A stretch of 64,000 nt of DNA from Anaerolineae bacterium (GTDB lineage: Bacteria > Chloroflexota > Anaerolineae > J036 > Brachytrichaceae): NCBI GenBank assembly GCA_947476335.1, contig CANJQH010000009.1, positions 1-64,000 of the forward strand, written 5' to 3'. Below are positions 34,701 through 43,675 of the stretch, in pieces; the stretch's first letter is position 1; every line of letters starts with the position of its first letter. The position numbers and the translations under genes were made by a program. Under the pieces are notes generated by a model that was not told where the DNA came from, did no database searches, and saw nothing but the letters and a program-made list of their open reading frames with translations.

Positions 34701-37508
34701 CTACGCCTCTACGGCGCGTGCCTTACGCACAGTTCCGGAGACGGCCTTCGTCACTCGCTTCAACCCAGTCGCCACATCCGTTCCCAGATGCAGCCGCATC
34801 ACGCGCCGATCGTGTGCCATGAGTGATTCGTAATCGCCCAGCGCCTGGGCGCGAATCAGATTTCCGAACGAAAATGGCTCGCCCGCAATCAACAGTTCGT
34901 GGGCGGCATCGCAAGTCAACTGCAGAACGACGACATTATTCGCGCCGCCCTTGTGCATCTGGCCAGTGCTGTGCAGGCAGCGCGGGCCGAAGCCGAACGT
35001 CACCGGCACGCCAACACGCTCACGCACTGCGGCACACAACCGCGTCAGATGTTCGGACGTCTCATCATCGCAAGGCAGGTAGGCCTGAATCGCCACATAT
35101 TCGCCCGGCTGCGCCTGGCGCAGAAATTTGCCCGCCTGACCGTTCGCCGCGCGCGTCTCCGGATCCTGCGTAAACACGCCGTCAGCCTCGTACTCATCCA
35201 GCAGCCGCTTCGTATTGATGCGGCTCTCCTCGACGTTCGGCTCGTCGAACGGATTCACACCGAGCACAGCGCCGGTCACGGCAGCGGCAAATTCCCAGCG
35301 AAAAATCTCGCCGCCGAGGTCGTACAAATCCTGCAACTCCAGCTCGATCACCGGCCGACCGGCCTTGCGCAGCGCAGCCAGCGCGCGCACATCCATTTCC
35401 TCGCCGGCGATCTTCATCGACACGAACACGCGATCTTCGCTCATCTGCACTGCGCTGCGCGGCGACACATCGATGCCGGCGCCCAGCTCGCCGAGCACCG
35501 GCACCAGGCCGCGGCCCTGCTTGCCCGTGCTCTCAGCCAGCATGTGCTCGACCCACGAGCCGAATGCGCTCAGTCGCGGCGAAAGCATAAACGTCACTTT
35601 GTCGTGATCATTGAGCGCCAGGCCACCCAGCAGGCTGCCCAGCCATACGCCGGGGTTCGCCACACTATCCGGCCGACACCAGCGCGCCATGCGCACTGCG
35701 CGCTCCAGCAGCAGCTTCACGTCGACGCCCTGCAGCACCGCCGCGATCATGCCGGAATACGACAACGCAGAAAAGCATCCGCCGATGTCGTCCGGGTTCA
35801 GGAAGACACGGCCGAAAGTCTCCTCCGTCGCCAGCGTCTGCAGCGCCGTGCCTTCATCGGTGATCGCCACAAAATGGCGCCCGGCGGTCTCCTGATCGAT
35901 GGAATCCAGCCGCGAGCGGAAGTATTTATAAAAGGCGCTCACCTCCGGCGTTGCTCCACTCTTGCTGGAAACCACGAAGAGCGTGCGGCGCAGGTCGATG
36001 CGCTTTTCGAGTGCGATCACCGTCTCCGGGTCAGTCGTGTCGAGCACATGCATGAGCAAGCCACCTTCCTGCAAGCCGAAAGTGACACGCAGCATATCCG
36101 CGGCGATCGCGTTGCCGCCCATGCCGAGGATCACCGCATCGGTAATGCCCATCGCCTCGACGTCTGTGCGGAACTGTATCAGTTCACCTACGTGCGGCAA
36201 CATGGCTTCGGCGATCGAAAGCCAGCCCAGACGCCGGCTGACGATTTTCATGTGCTCCGGCTGCGACGTCCAGAACGACAAATCGCGTTGCCAGATGCGG
36301 TCGGCGGCACGCAGTTTGATGAGCTCACCAAGATATCCAGCTGCCGCATCAACACCGTCGGCGACGCCGCGCACGGCGAGTATCTGGCGCTTTTCATCGA
36401 TGCCGGCGAGCAGGCTGCCGAACGCATCTGCGAACTGGTGCACGCCATCGTCGAGCAGCTTCTGCATTGCTGCAGCCGAATCGATGCCGGCGGCAGCGAG
36501 CTGGTCGAGTACGGTGCGCGCCTCGTCACGGCCCTGAGCAAGCGTCGATTCGACGGTGCCGTGATCGTGAAAAGCGCGCAGCGTAGCGGGCGGCAGCGTA
36601 TTCACCGTGTCGCGGCCGATCAGCGCCTCGACGTAAAACGTGTCGCGCAGCGCCGGGTTTTTCGTGCTGGTGCTGGCCCACAGCAGGCGTTGCGGGCGCG
36701 CGCCGCGAGCGCTGAGCGCGGCAAAGGCCGGATCTGTGAAAATACGCTCATACGCCTCATATGCCAGGCGCGCATTGGCGACGGCGGCGCAGCTGCGCAG
36801 TGATTCGAGATGCGCACGCCAGCCATCGTCATGTGAGGCAGCAATCTTTTCGCCGAGCAGCTTGTCGATCAGCGTGTCGACGCGGCTGACAAAAAACGAC
36901 GCCACCGAAGCGACGCGCGGCCGTGAACCGCGCGCCATGCGATCCTGCAGGCCGGCGATATATGCGCGCGCCACGTCTTCGTATACAGCCAGCGAGAAAA
37001 TCAGCGTCACGTTCACTGCGATGCCGTCGGCGATCAGCTCGCGAATCGCCGGGATCCCCTCCGGCGTGGCCGGCACCTTAATCATCAAGTTGCGCCGGCC
37101 GACCATTTTGTACAAGCGGCGCGCTTCAGTCACGGTGCCGGCCGTGTCATGCGCCAGCTGCGGTGATACTTCGAGCGAGACATAGCCATCAACGCCGTCG
37201 GTGCGCTGGAAAATCGGCTCGAGCAAATCTGCAGCGCGCTGAATGTCCGTGACGGCCAGCGCTTCGTAGATCGACTTCGTGTCGGCGCCACTGCGCACGA
37301 GCGCTTCGATCTGCACATCGTAATCACCGCTGCCAGTGATGCTCTTTTCAAAGATGGAAGGATTGCTGGTGACGCCGAGCACACCATACTCGGCAATGAG
37401 CCGCTGCAATTCGCCACCCTCAAGGATGCTGCGCTGAATATTGTCGTACCAGAAGCTCTGGCCACGCGCCTGAACTGCCAAATTAGGATTTTGTAAATTA
37501 ACGCTCAT
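34701..37508 (-). CDS. Bifunctional transaldolase / glucose-6-phosphate isomerase
   Basis: The 935-residue fusion has an N-terminal transaldolase (about 1-370) with GVTSNPSIFEKSI and the Schiff-base Lys in NLMIKVPATPEG. A C-terminal phosphoglucose isomerase (about 390-930) has VILGMGGNAIAADM, VSSKSGATPEV, EEMDVRALAALRKAG-type helices and QLTCDAAHELLI. It links sedoheptulose/erythrose-4-phosphate exchange with fructose-6-phosphate/glucose-6-phosphate interconversion. Start 37508 (MSVNLQNPN) is chosen; residues before it look non-coding. It is the first gene of the pentose-phosphate operon. Confidence 0.95.
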   Translation of the reverse strand: MSVNLQNPNLAVQARGQSFWYDNIQRSILEGGELQRLIAEYGVLGVTSNPSIFEKSITGSGDYDVQIEALVRSGADTKSIYEALAVTDIQRAADLLEPIFQRTDGVDGYVSLEVSPQLAHDTAGTVTEARRLYKMVGRRNLMIKVPATPEGIPAIRELIADGIAVNVTLIFSLAVYEDVARAYIAGLQDRMARGSRPRVASVASFFVSRVDTLIDKLLGEKIAASHDDGWRAHLESLRSCAAVANARLAYEAYERIFTDPAFAALSARGARPQRLLWASTSTKNPALRDTFYVEALIGRDTVNTLPPATLRAFHDHGTVESTLAQGRDEARTVLDQLAAAGIDSAAAMQKLLDDGVHQFADAFGSLLAGIDEKRQILAVRGVADGVDAAAGYLGELIKLRAADRIWQRDLSFWTSQPEHMKIVSRRLGWLSIAEAMLPHVGELIQFRTDVEAMGITDAVILGMGGNAIAADMLRVTFGLQEGGLLMHVLDTTDPETVIALEKRIDLRRTLFVVSSKSGATPEVSAFYKYFRSRLDSIDQETAGRHFVAITDEGTALQTLATEETFGRVFLNPDDIGGCFSALSYSGMIAAVLQGVDVKLLLERAVRMARWCRPDSVANPGVWLGSLLGGLALNDHDKVTFMLSPRLSAFGSWVEHMLAESTGKQGRGLVPVLGELGAGIDVSPRSAVQMSEDRVFVSMKIAGEEMDVRALAALRKAGRPVIELELQDLYDLGGEIFRWEFAAAVTGAVLGVNPFDEPNVEESRINTKRLLDEYEADGVFTQDPETRAANGQAGKFLRQAQPGEYVAIQAYLPCDDETSEHLTRLCAAVRERVGVPVTFGFGPRCLHSTGQMHKGGANNVVVLQLTCDAAHELLIAGEPFSFGNLIRAQALGDYESLMAHDRRVMRLHLGTDVATGLKRVTKAVSGTVRKARAVEA

Positions 37509-37946
37509 AGGCTGTTCGGTCTGGTGGTGGAAAGCGACCAGACGAAGGCGCCGGACGCAGCAAGCTGCGTGAACCGGCTTCAAAAACGGATCCAGTGCAA
37601 AATATGCGCACAACACGCACATCTTGCAAAGGCCGCAATTTCCGATGCACAATCACTCGGTCGCATCAACGCTTCCGTGCCGCTCTTTCAAGAGGCAGCC
37701 GCGGATCGATCAGAACTTTTGCACACTACTTAACCAAATCTGTCACTGCCTTATTTCATCCGCTTACGATTCTGAAGCGCATCTTCTCGCCCCCTGCTGC
37801 TGATCCCTGCTGCTCTGCGCGAGGATTACAAGATGCGATTCAAGAAAGTGAAATCGACGAAACGGAGCCAATCGACAAGGCCGGTTACTTTATGTAGACA
37901 CATAGAACGTGCCATCTACATTGACACGTTTATTGTGTCTCAAATT
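37509..37946. other. 438-bp region upstream of the pentose-phosphate operon
   Basis: It should contain the operon promoter, but no clear consensus is found on the minus strand. An interrupted palindrome GACAC-GTTTATT-GTGTC lies at 37923-37939 just after rpiB. TTGACA at 37921 on the plus strand has no good -10 partner. No gene is recognised. Confidence 0.3.
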
Positions 37947-38432
37947 CTAAGCAGCAGATGAATGCGCCGGCGGATGAACGCCGAGCGACATGCGACGCTC
38001 CATATCTTCGACCTTGGCCAGGCGCGCGGCATAACGTGCGCCGCCGTCGAAGCGCGCGCCCACAAAGGCGCGCACCAGGTCATTCGCAAGCTCAACACCG
38101 ATGATGCGCCCGCCCAGGACAAGCACGTTCATGTCATCATGTTCGACCCCCTGACGAGCCGAGTATGTATCATGCGCGATGCAGGCGCGAATTCCAAGCA
38201 TCTTGTTCGCAGCAATGCAGGCGCCCACACCACTTCCGCAAATGACAATGCCACGCTCAGCATGTCCCTGCTGCAACGCTTCACCGACATATCGAGCGAA
38301 ATCCGGGTAGTCAGAACGCTCATCGTTGTACGCGCCAAGATCCAGGACATCATGCCCGTCGCGCAGAAGCAGGTCGATTATCGGCTTCTTGAGCGGGAAC
38401 CCGCCATGGTCGGCTGCAACGGCCAGTTTCAT
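37947..38432 (-). CDS. rpiB: Ribose-5-phosphate isomerase B
   Basis: The 161-residue enzyme interconverts ribose 5-phosphate and ribulose 5-phosphate. Motifs are AADHGGFPLK, ICGSGVGACIAANK (RpiB phosphate-binding and catalytic region) and HDDMNVLVLGGR. Start 38432 matches the family N-terminus; the longer frame adds unrelated residues. It lies upstream of the tal-pgi operon on the same strand, 438 bp away, so pentose-phosphate genes are gathered here. A LacAB_rpiB relative acting on allose phosphate is a less likely alternative. Confidence 0.9.
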   Translation of the reverse strand: MKLAVAADHGGFPLKKPIIDLLLRDGHDVLDLGAYNDERSDYPDFARYVGEALQQGHAERGIVICGSGVGACIAANKMLGIRACIAHDTYSARQGVEHDDMNVLVLGGRIIGVELANDLVRAFVGARFDGGARYAARLAKVEDMERRMSLGVHPPAHSSAA

Positions 38433-38580
38433 AATTCGCAGGATTATAGGCTGCTTTGTGTCAAATAGACAACTTGTCAGAACATTTGTTCGATTGTGCA
38501 AATGCATCGGCGCGCGTAGGATTACACCTCTTTTGATCGTTAATCGGTTTACTCAACGCCGTTTTGATATCTAATTTCAG

Positions 38581-38692
38581 GTAACTACTCAGGCCAGCCA
38601 TTTTTCCAACGCGAAACACACTATTCTCTCCCCCTTCGGGGGAGAGAATAGTGTGTTTCGCGGGAAATACTAATTTGGGCCTGAGTAGTTAC
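38581..38692 (+). mobile_element. Family A MITE, full length with target duplication AATTTCAG
   Basis: 112 bp. AATTTCAG lies at 38573-38580 and 38693-38700. The right duplication overlaps the Shine-Dalgarno sequence of the phosphorylase gene. Confidence 0.95.
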
Positions 38693-38698
38693 AATTTC

Positions 38699-38705
38699 AG
38701 GAGGT
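38699..38705 (+). promoter_or_regulatory. Shine-Dalgarno sequence of the glucan phosphorylase gene, fused to a MITE target duplication
   Basis: AGGAGGT, four bases before GTG 38709. Its first two bases belong to the right copy of AATTTCAG, so the element sits seven bases from the ribosome-binding site core. Confidence 0.75.
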
Positions 38706-38708
38706 CCT

Positions 38709-40850
38709 GTGTCCGACGTCGTCATTGAATCACTAACCAGCATCCTACCCAGGCGCATCGCGCAGCTTGGACGTCTCGCCTACAACCTATGGTGGACATG
38801 GCAGCCGGAAGCGCAGCGCATGTTCCGCTATCTCGATCGACCGCTGTGGGAGCAGGTCTATCACAACCCTGTAAAGCTGCTGCGCCAGATTCATCGCAAG
38901 CGCCTGAGTGTGGCATCTCGCGACAAGCGTTTTCTGGCACTCTACGATCGCGTGGTCGCCGATTTCGACGCATATATGAGCGTGAAGGCCTCCAACAAGC
39001 GCACAAAAACCTGGTTCGAACAGTACAACCAGGCGTGGGACCCAAACAAAGGCCCGGTCGCCTATTTCTCCTTCGAATTCGGCCTGCACGAGTGCCTGCC
39101 GATGTACGCCGGCGGCCTGGGCATTCTGGCAGGTGACCATCTGAAGGAAGCCAGCGACATGGGCCTGCCATTTGCCGGCGTCGGCTTCCTGTATCTGCAG
39201 GGCTATTTCCGCCAGCGCATCACCGAAGATGGCTGGCAGGAAGCGCAATACGACACCCTCGATTTCGAGCAGCTGCCGATTACGCAGATGCAGGACGACG
39301 CAGGCACTCCGGTCAAAATCATCGTCGACCTGCCCGGCCGTCCGGTATATCTGCACCTGTGGAAGGCACAAATCGGCCGCATCCCGCTCTATCTGCTTGA
39401 TTCGGATCTGGAGCAGAACGCCCCCAACGACCGCACCCTGACGCAGCGGCTGTATTCGCCCGACCCGGACACGCGCATCGATCAGGAGCTGCTGCTCGGC
39501 ATCGGCGGTGTGCGCGCGCTGGGACAGCTCGGCATCGTGCCCGCCGTCTGGCACATGAACGAGGGTCACCCGGCCTTTGGCACGCTCGAGCGCGCGCGCG
39601 CGCTCGTGGCTGGCGGCCGCAGCTTCGACGAAGCGAAGCTGGTCATCGCCGCGAACACCGTCTTCACTACGCACACGCCGGTGCCGGCCGGCAACGACAA
39701 GTTCCCGATCTGGCAGATCGACCGCCATCTTGACGGGTATTGGAACTCGGTCGGCCTGACGCGCGAACAATTTCTCGCACTCGGCGACGACCAGGGCCAG
39801 TTCGGCATGACGCCGCTGGCACTGCGCATGAGCGCGAAGGCCAACGGCGTCAGCGAACTGCACGGCCAGGTCGCGCGCGAAATGTGGAACTGGATGTACC
39901 CGGGCCGCGAGACGCCCATCGGCCACGTCACCAACGGCGTGCACACGCAGACATGGCTGGCACGCCGCATGCGCACGCTGTTCGACAAATACCTCGGCGC
40001 CGACTGGGTGCACAACATCGACGACGCCACAATGTGGCGCCGCATCATGGACATCCCCAATCAGGAGTTCTGGGAGGTCAAGAAGCACCTCAAGCGCAAC
40101 CTGGCCACATTCATGCGCGACCGTGCGCGTGGCAAATGGGCCACCCACACGCAGCATCCGGTGCAAACCGTCGCTTCGGGTGTGCTGATTGACCCGAACA
40201 TGCTCACGATCGGCTTCGCGCGCCGCTTCGCAACCTACAAGCGCGCCAGCCTGATCATGCACGACATCGAGCGCTTGTGGAAGCTGGTGAACGAGCCTGG
40301 CCGCCCGGTACAGATCATCTTCGCCGGCAAAGCCCATCCGCAGGACGAACCTGGCAAGCGACTGATCCAGGAGCTGTACCGCACCGTCAAAGACGCCACC
40401 TCCGCCGGCCGTCTGGTCTTCATCGAAGACTACGACATGAACGTGGCGCGCTTTCTCGTGCAGGGCGTCGATGTGTGGCTGAACACGCCGCGCCGTCCGT
40501 ACGAGGCCAGCGGCACCAGCGGCATGAAGGCTGCGCTGAACGGCGGCCTCAACCTGAGCATCCTCGACGGCTGGTGGCGCGAAGCCAGCGACGGACGCAA
40601 CGGCTGGGCCATCGGCACAGACACGAAGTACGACAATCCAGATGAGCAGGATGCAATCGACTATGAGTCGCTCTTCGGCGTGCTCGAAAACGAACTCGTC
40701 CCGCTCTACTACGACGTCGACGACAACGACATCTCCGCCGAATGGTTGGCGCGCTGCAAATACGCCATCGCCACCATCGCACCACAATTCAGCACGCGCC
40801 GTATGCTCGGCCAGTACGTCCGCGAAATGTACGCACCGCTGGCACGATAG
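38709..40850 (+). CDS. glgP: Alpha-glucan (glycogen/maltodextrin) phosphorylase
   Basis: The 713-residue GT35 enzyme phosphorolyses alpha-1,4-glucans to glucose 1-phosphate. The N-terminal part has YFSFEFGLHECLPMYAGGLG, typical of the shorter bacterial/archaeal class. The PLP lysine is Lys607 in GTSGMKAALNGG, and NEGHPAF and FTTHTPVPAGND are conserved. The GTG start is set by the strong AGGAGGT sequence. Its product feeds glucose-6-phosphate metabolism beside the pentose-phosphate genes. A MITE lies immediately upstream and another, after simple repeats, downstream. Confidence 0.93.
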   Translation: MSDVVIESLTSILPRRIAQLGRLAYNLWWTWQPEAQRMFRYLDRPLWEQVYHNPVKLLRQIHRKRLSVASRDKRFLALYDRVVADFDAYMSVKASNKRTKTWFEQYNQAWDPNKGPVAYFSFEFGLHECLPMYAGGLGILAGDHLKEASDMGLPFAGVGFLYLQGYFRQRITEDGWQEAQYDTLDFEQLPITQMQDDAGTPVKIIVDLPGRPVYLHLWKAQIGRIPLYLLDSDLEQNAPNDRTLTQRLYSPDPDTRIDQELLLGIGGVRALGQLGIVPAVWHMNEGHPAFGTLERARALVAGGRSFDEAKLVIAANTVFTTHTPVPAGNDKFPIWQIDRHLDGYWNSVGLTREQFLALGDDQGQFGMTPLALRMSAKANGVSELHGQVAREMWNWMYPGRETPIGHVTNGVHTQTWLARRMRTLFDKYLGADWVHNIDDATMWRRIMDIPNQEFWEVKKHLKRNLATFMRDRARGKWATHTQHPVQTVASGVLIDPNMLTIGFARRFATYKRASLIMHDIERLWKLVNEPGRPVQIIFAGKAHPQDEPGKRLIQELYRTVKDATSAGRLVFIEDYDMNVARFLVQGVDVWLNTPRRPYEASGTSGMKAALNGGLNLSILDGWWREASDGRNGWAIGTDTKYDNPDEQDAIDYESLFGVLENELVPLYYDVDDNDISAEWLARCKYAIATIAPQFSTRRMLGQYVREMYAPLAR

Positions 40851-40861
40851 AAGAGTGGAGA

Positions 40862-40967
40862 AAGTCAGAGTAAAGAGTCAGAGTAAAGAGTCAGAGTGGA
40901 GAATGCACGCTGGTACGTACCAGACATCACCCCACTCTATCTCTCTATCTCTCTATCTCTCTATCTC
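40862..40967. repeat. 13-bp GAGTCAGAGTAAA repeats followed by CTCTCTAT repeats
   Basis: About three units of GAGTCAGAGTAAA (40862-40899) are followed by an 8-bp CTCTCTAT array (40935-40967). The purine-rich and pyrimidine-rich halves can partly pair, just after the phosphorylase stop codon. Confidence 0.75.
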
Positions 40968-40974
40968 GCAGATC

Positions 40975-41086
40975 GTAACTACTCAGGCCAGCTATTTTTC
41001 CAACGCGAAACACACTATTTTCTCCCCCTTCGGGGGAGAAAATAGTGTGTTTCGCGGGAAATACTGATTTGGGCCTGAGTAGTTAC
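40975..41086 (+). mobile_element. Family A MITE, full length with target duplication CGCAGATC
   Basis: 112 bp. CGCAGATC lies at 40967-40974 and 41087-41094. The stem carries a paired change (TTTTCTC / GAGAAAA), keeping it perfect. Confidence 0.95.
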
Positions 41087-41131
41087 CGCAGATCTCGCAC
41101 AAAACAAAGGGGCATCCCTTAAAATTTCCTT

Positions 41132-42256
41132 GTGATCATCGGCCTGGACGCCAGCCGCGTCGACCAATTGCGCATGACCGGCACGGAGCGCTATGCGCGT
41201 GAAGTGCTGCGCGCAATGTTGCGCCTCGCACCAGCGCAGTATTTCCGCATCTACGCGCGCAGCACAGACGCCCTTTCTTCGCTCGATGCCACACATGCAG
41301 AGCTGGTGCACATCGAACGCACACGCCTGTGGACGCACCTCGGGCTTGGCCATGAAATTTTGCGCCAGCCGCCAGATGCACTGTTTATCCCCGCGCACGT
41401 GCTTCCGCTCGTCTTCGCCACACGCACCCTGCGTGAACGAACGCGCGCAGTGGTCACCGTACATGATTGCGGCTTTCGCCATTTCCCACGCGCGCACACC
41501 GCGACGCAGCGTATGTATCTGCACTGGAGCACAAGCTTCGCCGCACAGCATGCACATGCGCTGCTCGCCGATTCAGAAGCCACGATGAGTGACATGCATC
41601 GCTTCTACCCGCGCAGCCGTGGCAAGACGCGCGTAGCGCATCCCGGCGCACCACAGCTGCTCGACACCGACACAGCGACGATCGCGGCTGCATGCGCACG
41701 CGTCGGTGTGCAGCCACATGCGTTCATACTGCACGTCGGCACGCGCCAGCCGCGCAAAAATTTACGTAGATTGATCGACGCATGGGCAATCGCGCGTACG
41801 CGCATGCCGGCGCATTTCAAATTGCTGCTTGCCGGTGGCGCAGGCTGGGGTGGCGAAGACCTCGCTGCGCATGCGGATGCGCGTGGTGTGCACGATTCAG
41901 TACTTTTCCCCGGCTATGTGAGCGATGAGGAAAAATCCGCGCTGCTGCGCGCCGCACGCGCGCTGGCATTTCCGTCGCTGCACGAAGGCTTCGGATTTCC
42001 CGTGCTCGAAGCACAGATGGCGGGCACTCCCATCGCATGCAGCAACACGTCATCACTGCCGGAAGTCAGCGGCGCTGCGGCGCTGCTGTTCGATCCGCTG
42101 CAGGTGCATGCGATCGCCGACGCGCTGCTTGCAGTTGCGCTCGACGATGTGCTGCGCATGCAGCTGATCGAACGCGGTGCGCACAACGCAGCGCGCTTCA
42201 CCTGGACCGCCTGCGCACAGACGGCGCTGCAGGCGATCGAAGGAGCACAGCAATGA
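41132..42256 (+). CDS. Glycosyltransferase, family 4 type
   Basis: The 374-residue GT-B glycosyltransferase has an N-terminal acceptor domain and a C-terminal nucleotide-sugar domain with HVGTRQPRKNLRRL, GYVSDEEKSALL and the EX7E-type FPSLHEGFGFPVLEAQ. It probably transfers a sugar from a nucleotide donor to a cell-surface or storage glycan; donor and acceptor are unknown. The GTG start at 41132 has no strong ribosome-binding site. Its stop overlaps the ATG of the next gene (ATGA), so the two are coupled. Confidence 0.85.
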   Translation: MIIGLDASRVDQLRMTGTERYAREVLRAMLRLAPAQYFRIYARSTDALSSLDATHAELVHIERTRLWTHLGLGHEILRQPPDALFIPAHVLPLVFATRTLRERTRAVVTVHDCGFRHFPRAHTATQRMYLHWSTSFAAQHAHALLADSEATMSDMHRFYPRSRGKTRVAHPGAPQLLDTDTATIAAACARVGVQPHAFILHVGTRQPRKNLRRLIDAWAIARTRMPAHFKLLLAGGAGWGGEDLAAHADARGVHDSVLFPGYVSDEEKSALLRAARALAFPSLHEGFGFPVLEAQMAGTPIACSNTSSLPEVSGAAALLFDPLQVHAIADALLAVALDDVLRMQLIERGAHNAARFTWTACAQTALQAIEGAQQ

Positions 42257-42849
42257 TCGCCGCCATCGTGCTCGCCGCCGGGACATCTTCGCGCTACGGC
42301 GAAAACAAACTTCTTCTGCCCTTTGAAAATTCCAGCGTGCTGCGCACGTCGATCGCACGCATCGCAGATGCACAGCCCGATGAAATATTCGTCGTCACCG
42401 GCCACGATGAACAGCGCATCAAAGACGAATTGCACGGCATGGCCGTACACATCGTGCACAATCCGCACTATCTCGAAGCGGACATGATCTCGTCCATACA
42501 AGCCGGGCTGCGTGCGCTCGAGCAGACGCAGGCGGATGCGGCGCTGATCGCGCTCGGTGATATGCCGCTGCTGCCCAGCACGATCGTCGCGCAGTTGATG
42601 CGTATGTATCGCCTCGGCTGCGGCGACATCATCGCGCCGCGCTTCGGCGAGCAGCGCGGCCACCCAGTGCTGATTGCGCGCCGCTTCTGGCCCGAAGCGC
42701 TGACAATCCCTGCGCGCACGCCGCTGCGCGTGCTGCTCGCCGCACACATGAATGCCGTCGCATTGCTGCAGGTGAACACCGATCGCATTTTGCGCGACGT
42801 CGACACCCCGGCGTTATACGCCGAGGCATTGGCGCAGGCGCGCACATGA
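42253..42849 (+). CDS. Nucleotidyltransferase, MocA/MobA-like
   Basis: The 198-residue protein starts with the NTP-binding motif IAAIVLAAGTSSRYGENKLL and has a metal-binding ALGDMPLLP. These match molybdopterin cytidylyl/guanylyltransferases (MocA/MobA) and related NTP-transferases. It could mature a molybdenum cofactor, but no Mo-enzyme gene is near. Coupling with a glycosyltransferase leaves a sugar-nucleotide role open. GAAGGAG precedes the ATG. Confidence 0.75.
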   Translation: MIAAIVLAAGTSSRYGENKLLLPFENSSVLRTSIARIADAQPDEIFVVTGHDEQRIKDELHGMAVHIVHNPHYLEADMISSIQAGLRALEQTQADAALIALGDMPLLPSTIVAQLMRMYRLGCGDIIAPRFGEQRGHPVLIARRFWPEALTIPARTPLRVLLAAHMNAVALLQVNTDRILRDVDTPALYAEALAQART

Positions 42850-42862
42850 TCTCGTTGCCCGT

Positions 42863-43306
42863 TTACATTTCCAGCAGCAACGTGGCAGGCCCGTCGTTCA
42901 CCAGTGACACCTGCATGTCCGCACCGAAGACACCCTGCGCAACGAACAGCCCCTGCACACGCAACTGCGCAGCGAAGTGATCGACGAGCGGCGCAGCAAT
43001 TTCCGGGCGTGCAGCCTGAATGAAACTCGGACGACGGCCCCCGCTCGTGTCTCCGTAGAGCGTGAACTGCGACACCACCAGCGCTGCGCCACCGACGGCG
43101 AGCAGTGCACGATCAAATCCACTCGGCCCATCGAGCGCCGGAAAAATTCGCAGCGCCACAATTTTGCGCGCCATCTTTTCGACGACCTCGCGCGTGTCGT
43201 CGTTCGTAATTCCAGTGAGCAGCAGCACCCCCTGCCCGATCGCCCCGACCTTTTCCCCCGCCACCGAGACCGACGCCTGTGTCACACGTTGAAGAACCAC
43301 TCGCAT
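42863..43306 (-). CDS. dtd: D-aminoacyl-tRNA deacylase
   Basis: The 147-residue protein hydrolyses D-amino acids (and Gly mischarged on tRNA-Ala) from tRNAs. It has [13 protein letters not shown] at the start, the catalytic motif SQFTLYGD and the cross-subunit loop [10 protein letters not shown], where most homologues have NSGPVT. The ATG at 43306 is the family start; the longer frame includes repeat DNA. It converges with the MocA-like gene, 13 bp apart. Confidence 0.93.
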   Translation of the reverse strand: MRVVLQRVTQASVSVAGEKVGAIGQGVLLLTGITNDDTREVVEKMARKIVALRIFPALDGPSGFDRALLAVGGAALVVSQFTLYGDTSGGRRPSFIQAARPEIAAPLVDHFAAQLRVQGLFVAQGVFGADMQVSLVNDGPATLLLEM

Positions 43307-43675
43307 GGGACGAATTGTTGCAGAGTTTTGGAGCGCATCCAGCCATGGGTGCATCCGCCAAAAGGGGTGGATTTTGACCACGCGTCGCTGTGCCCCAAAC
43401 TAAAAAGAAAGACCGCCCTTTCAGGGCTCGTGGCTTATTCACCACGATGGCTTATTCACCACGATGGCTTATTCACCACGATGGCTTATTCACCACGATG
43501 GCTTATTCACCACGATGGACCGCGCCGGCGGCGCTAACGCCGAAGGTGCGACGCAGCCCCAGCCCAGACCATCGGTCTGGGGGACGGCCCGTGCCCTTTC
43601 ATAAAATCTGCCCCCAACGGCGGAGGCACCCAGCCATACGGGTGAAAGCCGCACATCGGGTAAAGTTCGCACCGC
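43307..43675. other. 369-bp divergent intergenic region with tandem repeat and hairpin
   Basis: Between dtd and the inositol-phosphatase-like gene lie five 17-bp tandem units (separate entry) and a hairpin CCCAGACC-ATC-GGTCTGGG (43563-43581). No promoter can be assigned with confidence. Confidence 0.5.
43431..43515 (+). repeat. 17-bp tandem repeat, five exact units
   Basis: TGGCTTATTCACCACGA occurs five times without spacers. Each junction contains a GTGG/CCAC pair, so single-stranded DNA or RNA could form serial small hairpins. Confidence 0.95.

Noticed and set aside
37921-37944. TTGACA as a plus-strand promoter downstream of rpiB
   Set aside because: No acceptable -10 box at 16-18 bp and no plus-strand gene follows until the phosphorylase, which is beyond rpiB.
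43431-43515. 17-bp tandem array as a CRISPR
   Set aside because: Units are contiguous without spacers and no cas genes are present.
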